From positions 1-64,000 of the forward strand of contig JAECUM010009739.1 of assembly GCA_016617855.1 (NCBI GenBank): a stretch of 64,000 bases of DNA. Reading direction: 5' to 3'. Positions within the stretch are counted from its first letter, which is position 1; every line of letters starts with the position of its first letter. Under the pieces are notes generated by a model. That model had not been told where the DNA came from. It worked only from the letters and a program-made list of their open reading frames with translations, and ran no database searches. The DNA comes from Megalonaias nervosa (taxonomy: Eukaryota > Mollusca > Bivalvia > Unionida > Unionidae). A program made the position numbers and the translations under genes. Of the stretch, positions 1 through 10,223 are shown piece after piece.

Positions 1-2
1 CT

Positions 3-1046
3 GATTTATCTAAATACGCAACTCTCGATCAACTCAGAAATGAGATTGATGATTTATTAAACATAACCAGTGTGGATCAAAATGAAGTAGTTGTTTTTCA
101 GGATAAAGAAGGATGATTAAAAACTAGTAATATACAACTACCAGATGTACTTATATGAGTTCCTAATGCGGTTGTTAATAATATAGTTACTTTTACTGAT
201 CAGGGTAAAATACAAGATTCCGGTACGTTAGTCAGCAATTATATTAAGAAAGCTGGTGATTCGTTCACAGGTAGCATTATCATGAATCAAAATAAAATTA
301 TAGACCTTGGAAACCCAGTCACAGATACAGACGCAGCAACAAAGAAATATGTCGACGATCAAGAATCTAAGTACGTATTGGCCAACGGCGGTATAATGCG
401 TGCATTTCTTAATATGAATAATAATGGTATTAATAATCTTAGAACACCAGAATTTGATTTTGATGCTGTGACGAAGAAATATGTAGACGATAAGGAAATT
501 CCTCTAAAAAAAATCAATGATGAAATGACTACACTAAATAATACTTTTTCTAGACATGTAGAAACGTTCTTAAATTTTCGTAGAAATATAAACAAAACCA
601 TTAAAGATTTTTTTGGGGAACAACCAACTGTTGACATAAAACTAGCAGACGTTAACATGAAACTCAATGATATTGTCAGTGGAATACCTAATATTGTTCA
701 AAAAACTAATCTGATTAAAATTCCACACGGACAAATTAAAAATATAGTATATACAGTAGCATCAGGATTAACAACATGGTCACAGCAAAATAACACTATT
801 AAATATACCGCGGAGGTTACTGGTGTTTATAGACTGTCTATATTCAGCTCTGCAAAGTTTAAAATTTATACTACAACATTTCCGTGGCGTCATTCAACAG
901 ATGCTTTCTCTGGAGTTGTATCTGTAGTGTTAAATAAAGATGCTGAAGAAATATTTTTACTGGAAGCAGATGATCAAACAATAACCGCAACGTCTTACTG
1001 GTGGTGTTTGGAATTTGTAGCTGAAACACCACAACTAGTCACTTAA
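3..1046 (+). pseudogene. Trimeric phage-like fibre protein, copy A (5' end outside window, two in-frame stops)
   Basis: This is homologous to the intact fibres at 53628-54728 and 49382-50374. The reading frame enters the window at position 3 and is broken by TGA at 114-116 and 156-158. Both stand where copy D has CGA arginine codons, which fits C-to-T decay. From 282 on it is open. Two repeats ending in D-A-(A/V)-T-K-K-Y-V-D-D lie at about 320-365 and 440-495. This is a pattern of phage tail-fibre and collar proteins. A heptad-like stretch and a beta-rich C-terminal domain follow. The expected role is a virion spike that binds the host cell. The two-TM gene starts 10 nt after the stop. Confidence 0.7.
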
Positions 1047-1056
1047 TATAACAATA

Positions 1057-1593
1057 ATGGATCAACCTCAGTCTCGCATCGATGTTCAACGTTACAGATG
1101 CAATCAGGTATGTGAGTGTCTGACTAAACTGAATAATTTTATTGATTATTATAACACGAAAATAAAAAAATACAAAAGGCGTATAGTTGTCATCGATGTG
1201 GTTGTTTACTCGGTTTCTGCTGTTATTGCTGGAACAGGATTATTATTATCAACATTGACGATGACGGCACCTACTGTTATAACCATCATTGTTTCAGCAT
1301 CAACGACTATTGCTGGTGTTCTAGGTATTATAGCCAAAAAGATAGATACCTGTACAAATGCTAAATTGCACGATTATATGATTAAATTACATACAGTGGC
1401 AGAGGCATGCTCTAAACTATCTTTGTACATTTCTTCGTGTGTTAGTGATGGTGAAATATCCGATGCTGAATTCGCGATGATGATGAAAACCTATGATGAC
1501 GCTTTTAAGGTGATCGCTAATGATTTTAATGAATTAAATAACAACGATGATAATAATGACAGACAGGGAGTTACTTCAGCAGATCGTCACTAA
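1057..1593 (+). CDS. Two-transmembrane protein of unknown function
   Basis: 178 aa. The N-terminal ~40 residues are polar and basic. Two hydrophobic segments follow at about residues 43-66 and 72-93, separated by a short turn, then a mostly helical acidic C-terminal half. A D-G-E-I-S-D-A-E-F stretch near residue 130 looks superficially like an EF-hand loop, but the spacing is not a full EF-hand. Homologues sit at the same place in B (48830-49378) and D (54738-55222, broken). The 3' end overlaps the next gene by about 38 nt, and B shows the same overlap, suggesting translational or transcriptional coupling. I do not recognise the family; a membrane-active virion or egress protein is conceivable from context only. 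Confidence 0.65.
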   Translation: MDQPQSRIDVQRYRCNQVCECLTKLNNFIDYYNTKIKKYKRRIVVIDVVVYSVSAVIAGTGLLLSTLTMTAPTVITIIVSASTTIAGVLGIIAKKIDTCTNAKLHDYMIKLHTVAEACSKLSLYISSCVSDGEISDAEFAMMMKTYDDAFKVIANDFNELNNNDDNNDRQGVTSADRH

Positions 1594-3028
1594 TACAACT
1601 CTGTCAAAAACTACTATGATATCATTAAGTTCGACCAATCCTGAATTTAGTGTCAATTTTCCAACCGCAATTCCTGCAAAAGAAATAGCATTAGCACAAT
1701 TGCGAGTTTATTATAGCTGGCCAAATATTAGATCAAAACCATTTGGTGGACTACAGCCAAATAATTCATTAGTATTCGCCAATAAGAATAAGCCTGATGG
1801 AACTCCTGATTGGCAAGTAGTTAGTATTCTAACGGGCAGTTATAAAATAGAACAGATTAATGATGAGTTCCAACGTAGAATTAAATCTATTACAGGAAAA
1901 GAATCAAAAATAGCAATTACTGTTCACGAACCAACATTATCAGCGGTTATTGAAATAAATTCCCCTGATTATTCTGTAGGTATTTATTAAAGTTCGATTA
2001 GATCAGTATTAGGATGGCCTGAAGATCCATCGGTTTATCAAGGACCACCAGAACCACAACGATCTGATTTCGTCATAGATGTTGAAAAATTTATAAAACT
2101 TCCAGAATATCGAAAAACTTATCCGTTTATAGAGAGTCAAGATGCTTATCGTGGTTATGCACAGTATACTCATTTTATAGATTTTGTTCGGGGTAAAGGT
2201 ACAACAAGAATAGCAACAATTAATGTTGAAGAAATTAACTCAAAATCAAAACCAATTAAATCTGAACATGGACGTATACTTAATGATCTAAGAAATTTAT
2301 TTTCCAGCATCAGCACTTCCTACAACGATGATTTAAAAAATCAAATAATTGAAACAATACAACATTTGAATCAAGTTGCATCAGACTTAGAATATGTAAA
2401 TAAGGCTATCGTTGATAGAGAAAAAACATTAAACGTACCGGTAGATAGATTTCTTAGTACTTATATAGTTAATGAAGATGATCCTATTCAGCGTGTAAGC
2501 TATAAACGCTTATTTAAAACAGTATTTCTTAAATATTATGGAATCACGGAAGAACAGCTACCAACATTTGTAATTCCCGGATTTAACTCTGAAGAGCTAA
2601 AGAAGTCCGTTAATGATCTTATTGATGAACACTTTAAAAGAATATGTGATTCATGGAAAAAATTAATACCTACACCAACTATTCTTAAATATAATAATGA
2701 TCCACATGGTGGAGGTTGCCATATCTCACCTGGTATTGTTAATATAACATCTACGATCGCAGTTAATCTAGTATGTGACGTAATTGATGACAGCTATCAA
2801 GTAGAGCTTTCAAAGTCTAACCAGGCCCAACAGGGATATATACTATATGCATTTAGCCCTCAAGTACCCCCCGGGTGGTTAATTATATCTGAGCCAATTA
2901 ATCCAATTTATCTACGTGTACATAATCCATTATTGTCAAGAATAAATTTCAAACTTACTGACCAGGCAGGATACATTTTGGATCTAAGACAAGAATCACT
3001 TAATATTAATTTATATATACGCTCGTAG
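1556..3028 (+). pseudogene. Minor capsid/penton-like virion protein, copy A (one in-frame stop)
   Basis: About 490 codons. The start is taken at 1556 (MTDRELLQQ) because B and D begin with matching residues. Conserved N-terminal block: F-S-V-N-F-P-T-A-I-P-A-K-E-I-A-L-A. The C-terminus, with R-I-N-F-K-L-T-D-Q and final N-I-N-L-Y-I-R-S, is conserved in all three copies. A TAA at 1988-1990 replaces the CAG of copy D; the frame is otherwise open to 3028. Polintons usually encode a single jelly-roll minor capsid protein, and the position after the fibre and two-TM genes suggests this is it, but I assign it by context and overall pattern rather than by a diagnostic motif. Confidence 0.55.
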
Positions 3029-3720
3029 AACGTCCGAGTAAATAATCAGGGGGAAAAAAATAATCAGATTCTGAAATAATATATTTTTTTTTACTGATTT
3101 TTAATAATCTGATGAGTAAATATATGAAATAGTCAGAAATTTCTTTATCTGATGGGTAAATAGGTACTCTAATTCATGAAATAGTCAGAAATTTCTTTAT
3201 CTGATGGGTAGTTTACTAATCAAAATTAATAATAATCAATTCCTATGATTAAAGCAATTGTATGTATAAGAAAGCGAGATAACTCTATCTCTCTCTGCAA
3301 AGTAAATTAAACTATTTTGTCCCTTACTACTACGTTCGATTTACAGACTACAAATACATCTTGTTTTTCGTTAATTATTTGTTGATTTATTTGTTTTCTG
3401 TAAGCAATTAGCTGTTAGTGAATTAGTAATTTGTAATAGAAAAGGATATTGATGTATCTTTTGACTCTGATAACCTTAAATTCAAGTCCTTAAATTCACG
3501 TCGGTTATACGAGTGCATGGAGTTATTTTTATCTCAAACACATGTATTTTGACCTTAATGAACGATAACTCATACGTGTGATTATTTTATGAATTATGTT
3601 TAAAAAATTGAAGTAAATTCACGCTGCAGTTCTACATTCTATTAGTAATACAAGTTCTGTGAGACAACGCAAATATTTTATATATATATACTTAAATTTA
3701 ACTGTATTATTAATAAGAGA
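3029..3720. other. AT-rich non-coding segment between minor capsid gene and RNA cassette
   Basis: No credible ORF. It contains two short copies of an AGTCAGAAATTTCTTTATCTGATGGGTA-type repeat (about 3130-3210), the motif GAGATAACTCT near 3278, and the string CAATTAGCTGTTAGTGAATT near 3405. The last two recur in the same order in copy B (44480 and 44610), showing that the spacer is part of the ancestral element. A TATATATATA run at 3680-3690 lies just upstream of the RNA cassette. Confidence 0.6.
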
Positions 3721-3980
3721 GCAGTGGCCGAAGTGGTAAGGCGTTTAGACGAAGATCGAAGTTGTGCAGACTCTCGCGTGTTCGAGTCTCCAAAAATGCT
3801 AAAGATATTATCTTGCATTTGGCGATGGAAGCTAATTGGGGGAACCCGGAGAATTTCCTCGAAATCCACAACAGACAAAATACACTCTCCTATCATACAC
3901 CCTTGTGGTGGGTGTACCTTTTGCACTCCCCGGGGTTTTGTATGGGGGGAGAGTGTACAAAATCTGTTGGACGTAGACAA
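3721..3980 (+). ncRNA. tRNA-like head plus structured RNA cassette, copy A
   Basis: The head (3721-3793) contains TGGCCGAAGTGG, a match to the pol III A-box consensus, and GTTCGAGTC, a match to the B box. It resembles a Ser/Leu-type tRNA but does not fold into a clean cloverleaf by eye. A TTTT run at 3919-3922 lies 202 nt from the head start. Downstream, 3869-3890 pairs with 3948-3969: 7 bp, a symmetric CAAAA/CAAAA internal loop, then a perfect 10 bp. Inside is a 7-bp hairpin, 3896-3902 with 3910-3916. Homologous cassettes with different stem sequences but the same pairing occur at 45258 and 57081. It could be a pol III transcript or a domesticated SINE. Confidence 0.6.
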
Positions 3981-3994
3981 GATTCCCCCGTCAT

Positions 3995-4165
3995 CACCAT
4001 TTGTATATATTCATATTCATACAATCATACAATTATGTGTTTGTACCGTCCATTAGGATAAGTTTATGTTTGTGCCGTCTGCAAAAAATATAATCATAAC
4101 CATAATCATAATCATATGTATATATAATCATAATCATACAATTATGTGTTTGTGCCGTCCTCAAA
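3995..4165. repeat. Short AT-rich imperfect repeats, copy A
   Basis: ATAATCATAA-type units and two copies of an ACAATTATGTGTTTGT(A/G)CCGTC block (about 4028 and 4137). Copies B and D carry larger, unrelated arrays at the same position between the RNA cassette and the small coiled-coil-like gene. Confidence 0.65.
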
Positions 4166-4169
4166 AAAC

Positions 4170-4254
4170 AGTCCCCTGACCTTCTGATCCTGCTAGGATG
4201 TCATATGGCAACCTAGGGGTTCACATAGGGTTATGGGGACTATATTTTTTATAA
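4170..4254 (+). promoter_or_regulatory. Conserved bulged hairpin followed by T-run
   Basis: AGTCCCC at 4170-4176 pairs with GGGGACT at 4235-4241, continued inward by TGACC/GGTTA with a single bulged T, then a T6 run. Copy D has the same stem, with the same bulged T and changed base pairs, at 57808-57837, again followed by a T-run. It lies just upstream of the small ORF at 4310. It may be an RNA 3'-end or processing signal; function is inferred only from structure. Confidence 0.45.
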
Positions 4255-4309
4255 TAATTATTCAGAGATTGATATTATTTTTTATTTTAAAGAAATATTT
4301 ATATATATA

Positions 4310-4723
4310 ATGAACCAAGAAAACGTTAATGATTTTATTTCTGCTATTATAAAATTAAAACATAACGGAATAAATCTCTCCGATAATCTTGATCCTGAGA
4401 AAATATTATGTGATTATGAAATATTAAAACAACGAAAAATCGACAATAAATACACCTTACCAGCCAATTATAAATTCGTAAAATCAATTTATCAGTTTAT
4501 GTTAGAATCCTTGGCAATGGTAAATGAAAAACAGGTAAAGCTATTTGCGCCTCTTGCACGTTTGATCGAAAATATTAGATCCGAACTATCTCGTGAATAC
4601 GAGAAAAAGAAGATTGTGGACAATCGCGTAATGCAATTAAGAAAGATTATGTTATTTGATTCTGTCAAAAATGAGAGTGACACTGAGAGCAGCGACGGTG
4701 AAGGTACCCATGGCAAAATATAG
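4310..4723 (+). CDS. Small acidic coiled-coil-like protein, unknown function
   Basis: 137 aa, intact. The N-terminal half has the conserved pattern N-G-I-N-L-S-D-x-L-x-x-E-K-I-L-C-D followed by a charged helical stretch and a C-terminal acidic Ser/Glu tail. No membrane segment, zinc ligands or recognised domain. The D homologue (57873-58295, 140 aa) is also intact; the B homologue (46524-46980) is frameshifted. The start codon is embedded in TATATATAATG. Two open copies suggest a real gene. It sits between the RNA cassette and the reversed HNH gene. Confidence 0.65.
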   Translation: MNQENVNDFISAIIKLKHNGINLSDNLDPEKILCDYEILKQRKIDNKYTLPANYKFVKSIYQFMLESLAMVNEKQVKLFAPLARLIENIRSELSREYEKKKIVDNRVMQLRKIMLFDSVKNESDTESSDGEGTHGKI

Positions 4724-4773
4724 AGGCAAATTATATACAGTAAAAAAAATATTTATTTATTAAGAGTACAGAG

Positions 4774-5348
4774 TTAGATATATTTAAATATTATCGGCTG
4801 ATCGTATTTTATTGAATATGCAGACCTAGTAATATTATTTGCGACATCACGTACTGATTGTATATGTATGCTAAAATGTTTTGCAGCCGCATTCATTGAT
4901 GGGAAAGTTATTTCTTGTCCTGTCTGTATATTCATGGATTTAATAGCTCTCTTTCCGAATACTTTACACCTTCCTGTATTTCCACGTGCAGAATTCTGAC
5001 TAGGGTAATAGCTTGCAGGTTAGATAACCGATTATTTTTGGGATTTCCATCAATATGATCAACTACAAGTCCATTTTTAACTACTCCACGAAAACATTCA
5101 AATATGAATACATGTGATAAGTATCTTTTTTCTCTAGCAACAATAAATCCAAAATAACCTTTATTATTAAGACTACCGACTTGTTTTTTCAATCTGCAGT
5201 TTCTGATCACACCATCTCGTGATGCTTCATAATTTGTATATACTGGATGTTTAACAAATTCTTATTTATTACGAAATGCTTCTTTTCTTAATTCTCTTAT
5301 AAAATTTTTGTCGATATCATCGTCGTGGGTCTGATTTGTTTGATTCAT
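4774..5348 (-). pseudogene. NUMOD-type HNH homing endonuclease, copy A (broken)
   Basis: Homologous to the intact 166-aa protein at 58429-58929. The HNH core is visible as V-V-D-H-I-D-G-N-P-K-N-N-R-L-S-N-L. The frame breaks just after this core (about 5000) and continues in another frame through a NUMOD1-like segment to a stop at 4774-4776. An in-frame TAA near 5263 separates an upstream extension from the conserved N-terminus. Free-standing HNH/NUMOD proteins of this type cut DNA at specific sites and promote their own spread in phages and large DNA viruses. This copy looks dead. Confidence 0.7.
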
Positions 5349-5407
5349 TATATATAAATTATATTTGTTTAAATCATTATTTGTCTGAGTCATTTTATAT
5401 AATAATA

Positions 5408-5722
5408 TTATTTGTCTAAATCATTGTTTTGAAATCTAACCAGATAATCTTCTACGGTTTGTATAGGAGATTTACCTGACAATGTATTATTTTTTTTGTC
5501 ATAATATCGTTTTAGTTCTCTGTATTTTTTTCCGCCACATTTTAAACACAATTGAGTTTTTCCTCTGACTCCAACACTGCATTGCACACATGGTATTGGT
5601 CCTGTACTTCCATTTTTGATACTTGGCGCATGATTTCCGCAGTATTTGTTCACGCACGATTTATTACAAGGAGAAGTATGTCCAATTTTGAGCCAAGTAC
5701 ATTTGTTCTTTGTTTCAATCAT
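5408..5722 (-). CDS. Small Cys-rich zinc-binding protein
   Basis: 104 aa. Two likely zinc sites: C19, C23, C28, H31 and C45, C48, C59, C62, followed by a basic K-K-Y-R-E-L-K-R-Y-Y-D-K-K helix. The ligands are kept in D (58942-59247) and in the 5'-truncated B copy. It is divergently arranged with the polymerase gene, starts 42 nt apart, so it may be co-expressed with replication functions, for example as a small regulator or DNA/RNA-binding factor. The family is not recognised. Confidence 0.65.
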   Translation of the reverse strand: MIETKNKCTWLKIGHTSPCNKSCVNKYCGNHAPSIKNGSTGPIPCVQCSVGVRGKTQLCLKCGGKKYRELKRYYDKKNNTLSGKSPIQTVEDYLVRFQNNDLDK

Positions 5723-5764
5723 TATATATACTAAAATTTTAATTTAAATATTTGTCTTAATTAT
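5723..5764. promoter_or_regulatory. Divergent AT-rich start region (zinc protein / polymerase)
   Basis: 42 bp separate the two divergent start codons. The tract is almost pure A/T and includes TATATA and TTGTCTTAATTAT. Copy D has a related tract at 59248-59296 (TTGCCTTAATTAT) and B at 43300-43339. Any shared promoter must lie here or inside the flanking coding sequence. Confidence 0.45.
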
Positions 5765-8700
5765 ATGAACAAATTATCGGCAATTGAACTTAAAAGAACT
5801 AGATTTGATCTTGACAGACTATCAGAATATAAATTTAGTACTTTGATACAAGATCTAGCTTTAACAAATGAGGATATAACCGAACGTATCCGTGAAGCAA
5901 AGAATGAATTTCGTAATGATGGTGCTGCTCATGTCTGGTCAACATTCAGAGTCGGAAATGTTACTAATATAATGAATGACAAACGAGGAAAAGCAATTAT
6001 TAATCACCTTGATGATCAAAAATATTTTATTTTAATAAAATTTATTGTAAATACAGAAGAAGATACTTGGATTATTCGTGACAAGCGTGATCCAGTCCGC
6101 ATACAGTCAGGAAGTAATATTGTTCTTTTGAGTAATAAATCTAAACCCGGAATACTAACCGGTGTTGACAAATTATATTATGAGCGTGCATATCCAGTTA
6201 CTGCAGTTGTATATGCAATATATCCGCTGAATAATAAACCTGACGTCGGGGATCTTAAGCCGATGAGACTGTCGGAGTCAAGAATAAACTGTGTAGCTGA
6301 ACGAGTTACAGAACATTTCATAAACGCGATACGTGGTAATGGTTTAACAGATTTACGACGTAAAAAAATAAATACGTGGGCAGAATCAGTTAAAGATACT
6401 GGAGCATCTATTAAAGATGTTGCTGATCTAGAAAAGAAATTAAGATTTCCAATAACAGTGAAGACGTTAACAGGAGAGATTTTATATAAATCAAAATATG
6501 AATCAAGAGGAGCTCCGATAGATATTATTGATCATAATTCGCATGCGTGGACCTCAGCTGTAACAATATTTCCACAAGACAGAACGGTTAAATTTTATGA
6601 TGGTCATATATATTTGATTTTATCAAAAATATCAGTAAAAATGACCCTGTATCCGTTTGGTTATTTCAAAGTTCAGAATATGATTATTACGATCAGTTTG
6701 TACGGCCTAATGGTGATATTTACCGTACAGAATCTCTTAATGTAGAAATGGAACATCTTGCGCAACGCTTTTGGCGTGAATATACCTCGGACGATGTCAA
6801 AGTTAGACAATTATTAAATATTTGTTTTACAGTTCCATCTGTAGCGGCTCATTTCGCTCAGGAAAAAAAATTATGGAAACCAACACGATCGGAATTTCTT
6901 GAAGATATCCATAAAAGCTGTGTAGAATATGGACACGGAGGATTGTGGAATACCAAATATAAGTATTATGACGTTATATCTGTTGATATGGTAGCGTGTT
7001 ATCCTGGAAGTTTTCTTGGATACGGAGAATGTTCTGAATACTTTAAGAGATTCGGACATCCATCACACAAGATGACCAGGGTTGCGATAAACGGACATTT
7101 ACCAGATTTTGACTTAACCGGATTTGCTCATGTAGAATCATTCAAGTTTGCAGAAAATCTCCATCCGATTACTTATGCTTGGTTTGGAAGACATTTTTCA
7201 GAAAAATGTTGGGTTCCAATAGTACTATTGCGATATATGCTTGATGTTGGAATTTTAGCATTATTGAAGGTGAGTGAGGCGATTATATCGTATAGTCCAC
7301 AGAAGCAAGTTTGGTTACCAGAACCAAATAGATTTAATATTGATGATGCCAGGAAAGAATTTCCTAATCTTAATGAAGATGACATTATTAAAATTACTAA
7401 TAATATACGTAAATGCAGAGACGAGCATGATGAAAAACTTACAAAAGATCTTGGTAGAAAGATAATTGGTAAATTTACTCAAGGAGGAGCCTATGATCAT
7501 AAAAGACACTGTACAAGATTGATTATGGGCGATGCTGAACTCGATTTTATAATAGCTGATACAACGGAAAAAAATACATTTATAAATCGGAGTAATGCTT
7601 ATTTGTCAGACGGAACCAAACTAGGTACAATTGTGAGTTATCTTGATGGTGACTCACCACAATTTACTCATTTAAGATCATCGATGTTGGCATATGTTTC
7701 TATAAATCTACTGTCTATGATAAATAGATTTCCTCGTGATGCTGTCAGAGTAGCAACGGATTCGTTTTATATAAATAAAAAATATACAGATTTATTAAAA
7801 CCGCTACTTGGTAATGGTGAATGGGGATCATGGAGAATAAAACAAAAAAATATACTTAGTTATTCTGAATCTGCCGACGTTGAAATTAAGGAAATATATT
7901 ACAAAAATAATAATCAAATATCAAAGTCATCAGCACCATCTGTATATGATCCCGTGGCTAGACATAAAACTGTTTATCTTAACTAATGCGGTGGTTCAGG
8001 TAAAACAACACGCGCGATTGAATTATTCATGAATAATAATTCAGATATAATTGTTTTGACACCTACACATAAATTAGCCAGAGAGATAAAAGAGCGAGGA
8101 GTAAAATCATGTACATATCATAGTTTCTTTAGATGGTGTGGAGACACATGGACTCCTGAACGAATGGGTGAGAAATATATACCTAAATATATTATATGGG
8201 ACGAGATATGCACGGTGTCGTTAGAAATATTAAAAACATTTCTTGATTGGTTATTAACAAAGAATACTGCTGTAATAATGTGTGGTGATCATGGTCAACC
8301 ACCACCTTTTATTGGACAGTCTCCACATGAATGGCTGAAGAATAACGTAGATTATTATGAAGAAATAAATGATGACCATAGAGCTATTGACGAACTGCTG
8401 AAGGAATTTAAAAGGTTAATCAGACTACAGCCGGATAAAATACAATGTGAGATAATGTGAGGAGTAATTCCAGAGACTTCTGTGAATGATTTTCTAAATT
8501 TATGGAATCCCGCTGATTTAATAGTTGCAAGTAGAAAGATAGTTCGTGATGAACTACAGGATAAATTATTTCTGTTACATAAAGAAAAGTTTTCAGATCA
8601 ACCAGTACCATTATGTTATCCCCCAGCAGATACTCGACGACAGAATATTGATGTTGAAATTCCTGGTGGTGGAATACAGAATCTTGTCTTGAATGATATT

Positions 8701-9287
8701 AATTTAGTTGATATTAATAATGTTGAGAATGTGCTGAATATGAATAAATCACCGTGGACGTTAGGATACGCTATAACTATCCATTCTTCACAGGGGTTAA
8801 CTATTTCTGATACAAATATCTGGATTATAGATGATTGGATCGAATGGTCAAATTTAGTCTATCTCGCAGTTTCTAGAGTCAGAAGAATATCTCAACTACA
8901 TAGGGTTATTATGAATTTTACAGAAAATAATAATCAGACTGTTAATAATGACGTAATAAGAAAAAACTATCTGGTTATAACCAATGTGACAAAAAAAATA
9001 AGCGTGACTTTGATATTGATACTGAATTTATTATAACACTAAAACAACGACAAAATAATCATTGTGCAAGTTGTAACTGTAATATGTTATGGCAATATTC
9101 GAATAATAATCCAAGCCAATTTACCGTAGACAGAATTAATAGTGATCTTGGTCATATATGTGATAATGTGATGCTGACCTGTCTTGAATGCAATCGACGT
9201 AGAGGTTCTGGTTATGTAATTGTATGTGGTGGTAATTGTGTGTCTTTAGGAATTACCTGTAATTGTTCACGCACAAATCCACGTTGA
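5765..9287 (+). pseudogene. polB: PolB - SF1 helicase - HNH fusion, copy A (several breaks)
   Basis: This is a replication protein decayed into several frames. The N-terminal ORF runs 5765-6745 and loses frame near 6605, where a TA-rich stretch is 2 bp longer than in copy D. The polymerase ORF (6748-7986) has motif A D-M-V-A-C-Y-P-G-S-F, a motif B-like K-I-I-G-K-F-T-Q-G-G and motif C A-T-D-S-F-Y. TAA at 7984-7986 falls at the first residues of the helicase Walker A loop. The helicase follows (C-G-G-S-G-K-T-T; I-I-W-D-E-I-C) with TGA at 8458-8460, a second segment with S-S-Q-G-L-T-I, and a frame change near 8955. The HNH tail (C-A-S-C-N-C ... L-T-C-L-E-C-N-R-R-R-G) runs to 9287 and overlaps the integrase 3' end. 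Confidence 0.85.
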
Positions 9288-10192
9288 GGGGCTGTCGAAT
9301 CCAGTCTGTAGATTGGAGGTCTACCAGTAGATCTAACCACGCTAGAAATTGTATGTGTAGTCATGCTCCAGATAGGATCGGTTGCTCTTTTTTTACCACC
9401 TTCAAGTTCGCCAGGCTCATATAAATATCTTACAGTTACATTACCTAATACTGGTTGAGGCTGATGTCTGTCATCGCTACGGGGTATATATTTTTTTGTA
9501 ATCGCATTAGAAGGTTTCATGAAAGTTGAACGAGTAATTTCATTATTTAACGCAGCTATCACACTTGGTAACCTTGTAACCCATTCACGAGATCTCTCAC
9601 CGGACTTAAAGTTAGTAGATATTTCCTTTGCGTATTGGTATCCAAATAACCGCTCAGCAAGTGTTCGATTAAATCGTTCAACAATTGCCTGATCACGATG
9701 AATTTCAGTGTGTCCTCGTTTGATTTTAACGTTATGTTTTTTCATCAATGGTAATACTGCACCAAGAAATTCTTTGCCAGGATCTACCTGTAATAACTGA
9801 GGCCATTGCAAAGGTCCTCGCTGATAAATTCGTTCAAACGCAGATGCAACTTCAGATGCTGTCTTTGTTGATAATGGTGCCGCTTCTTTATATTTACTTG
9901 CAACATCAACGACAGTTAATGCGTATTTGTATGTGCGTGATTGACGTTTACCAATTTTAATGGTATCGTGTGGTAAAAATAAAATATCTTCTTGATGAAC
10001 CTCATTAGGGACGCTGACATCAAAATGTGCATACTGAATTTTTTTAGGCGGTGGTAGATAAATTTGCCATATTGCCTGTCGTGCTAACCAAGCTGCAGCA
10101 ACAGAACGTGAGACTTTTGCTGCTTCAGATAATTTACTAATAGCTGATCTACCTCTCCAATATCCTCTTAGGCTATAATAAATGGATTCCAT
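9212..10192 (-). CDS. int: Polinton integrase (retroviral-type DDE), copy A, intact
   Basis: 326 aa. The rve-type catalytic triad is visible: D69 in H-Q-E-D-I-L-F, D137 in Q-V-D-P-G-K-E-F and E172 in V-E-R-F-N-R-T-L, giving D-x34-E between the last two. An N-terminal helical DNA-binding-like segment (residues 1-45) and a basic C-terminal region (K-K-R-A-T-D-P-I-W) flank the core. It inserts the element DNA into the host chromosome. The start context is TATAATGG, shared by the B and D copies. It is convergent with the polymerase-HNH gene and lies downstream of PLA2 on the same strand. Confidence 0.93.
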   Translation of the reverse strand: MESIYYSLRGYWRGRSAISKLSEAAKVSRSVAAAWLARQAIWQIYLPPPKKIQYAHFDVSVPNEVHQEDILFLPHDTIKIGKRQSRTYKYALTVVDVASKYKEAAPLSTKTASEVASAFERIYQRGPLQWPQLLQVDPGKEFLGAVLPLMKKHNVKIKRGHTEIHRDQAIVERFNRTLAERLFGYQYAKEISTNFKSGERSREWVTRLPSVIAALNNEITRSTFMKPSNAITKKYIPRSDDRHQPQPVLGNVTVRYLYEPGELEGGKKRATDPIWSMTTHTISSVVRSTGRPPIYRLDSTAPQRGFVREQLQVIPKDTQLPPHTIT

Positions 10193-10223
10193 TATAATAT
10201 TTATATAATTAATTACCAGCCCC

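Noticed and set aside
3721..3793. Functional tRNA gene
   Set aside because: A- and B-box-like sequences are present but acceptor and anticodon stems do not pair cleanly by eye, so I keep it as tRNA-like only.
3678..4061. Three overlapping ORFs of about 100 aa on both strands
   Set aside because: They overlap the tRNA-like cassette and its palindromic stems, have Cys-rich low-quality translations, and have no equivalents in copies B and D.
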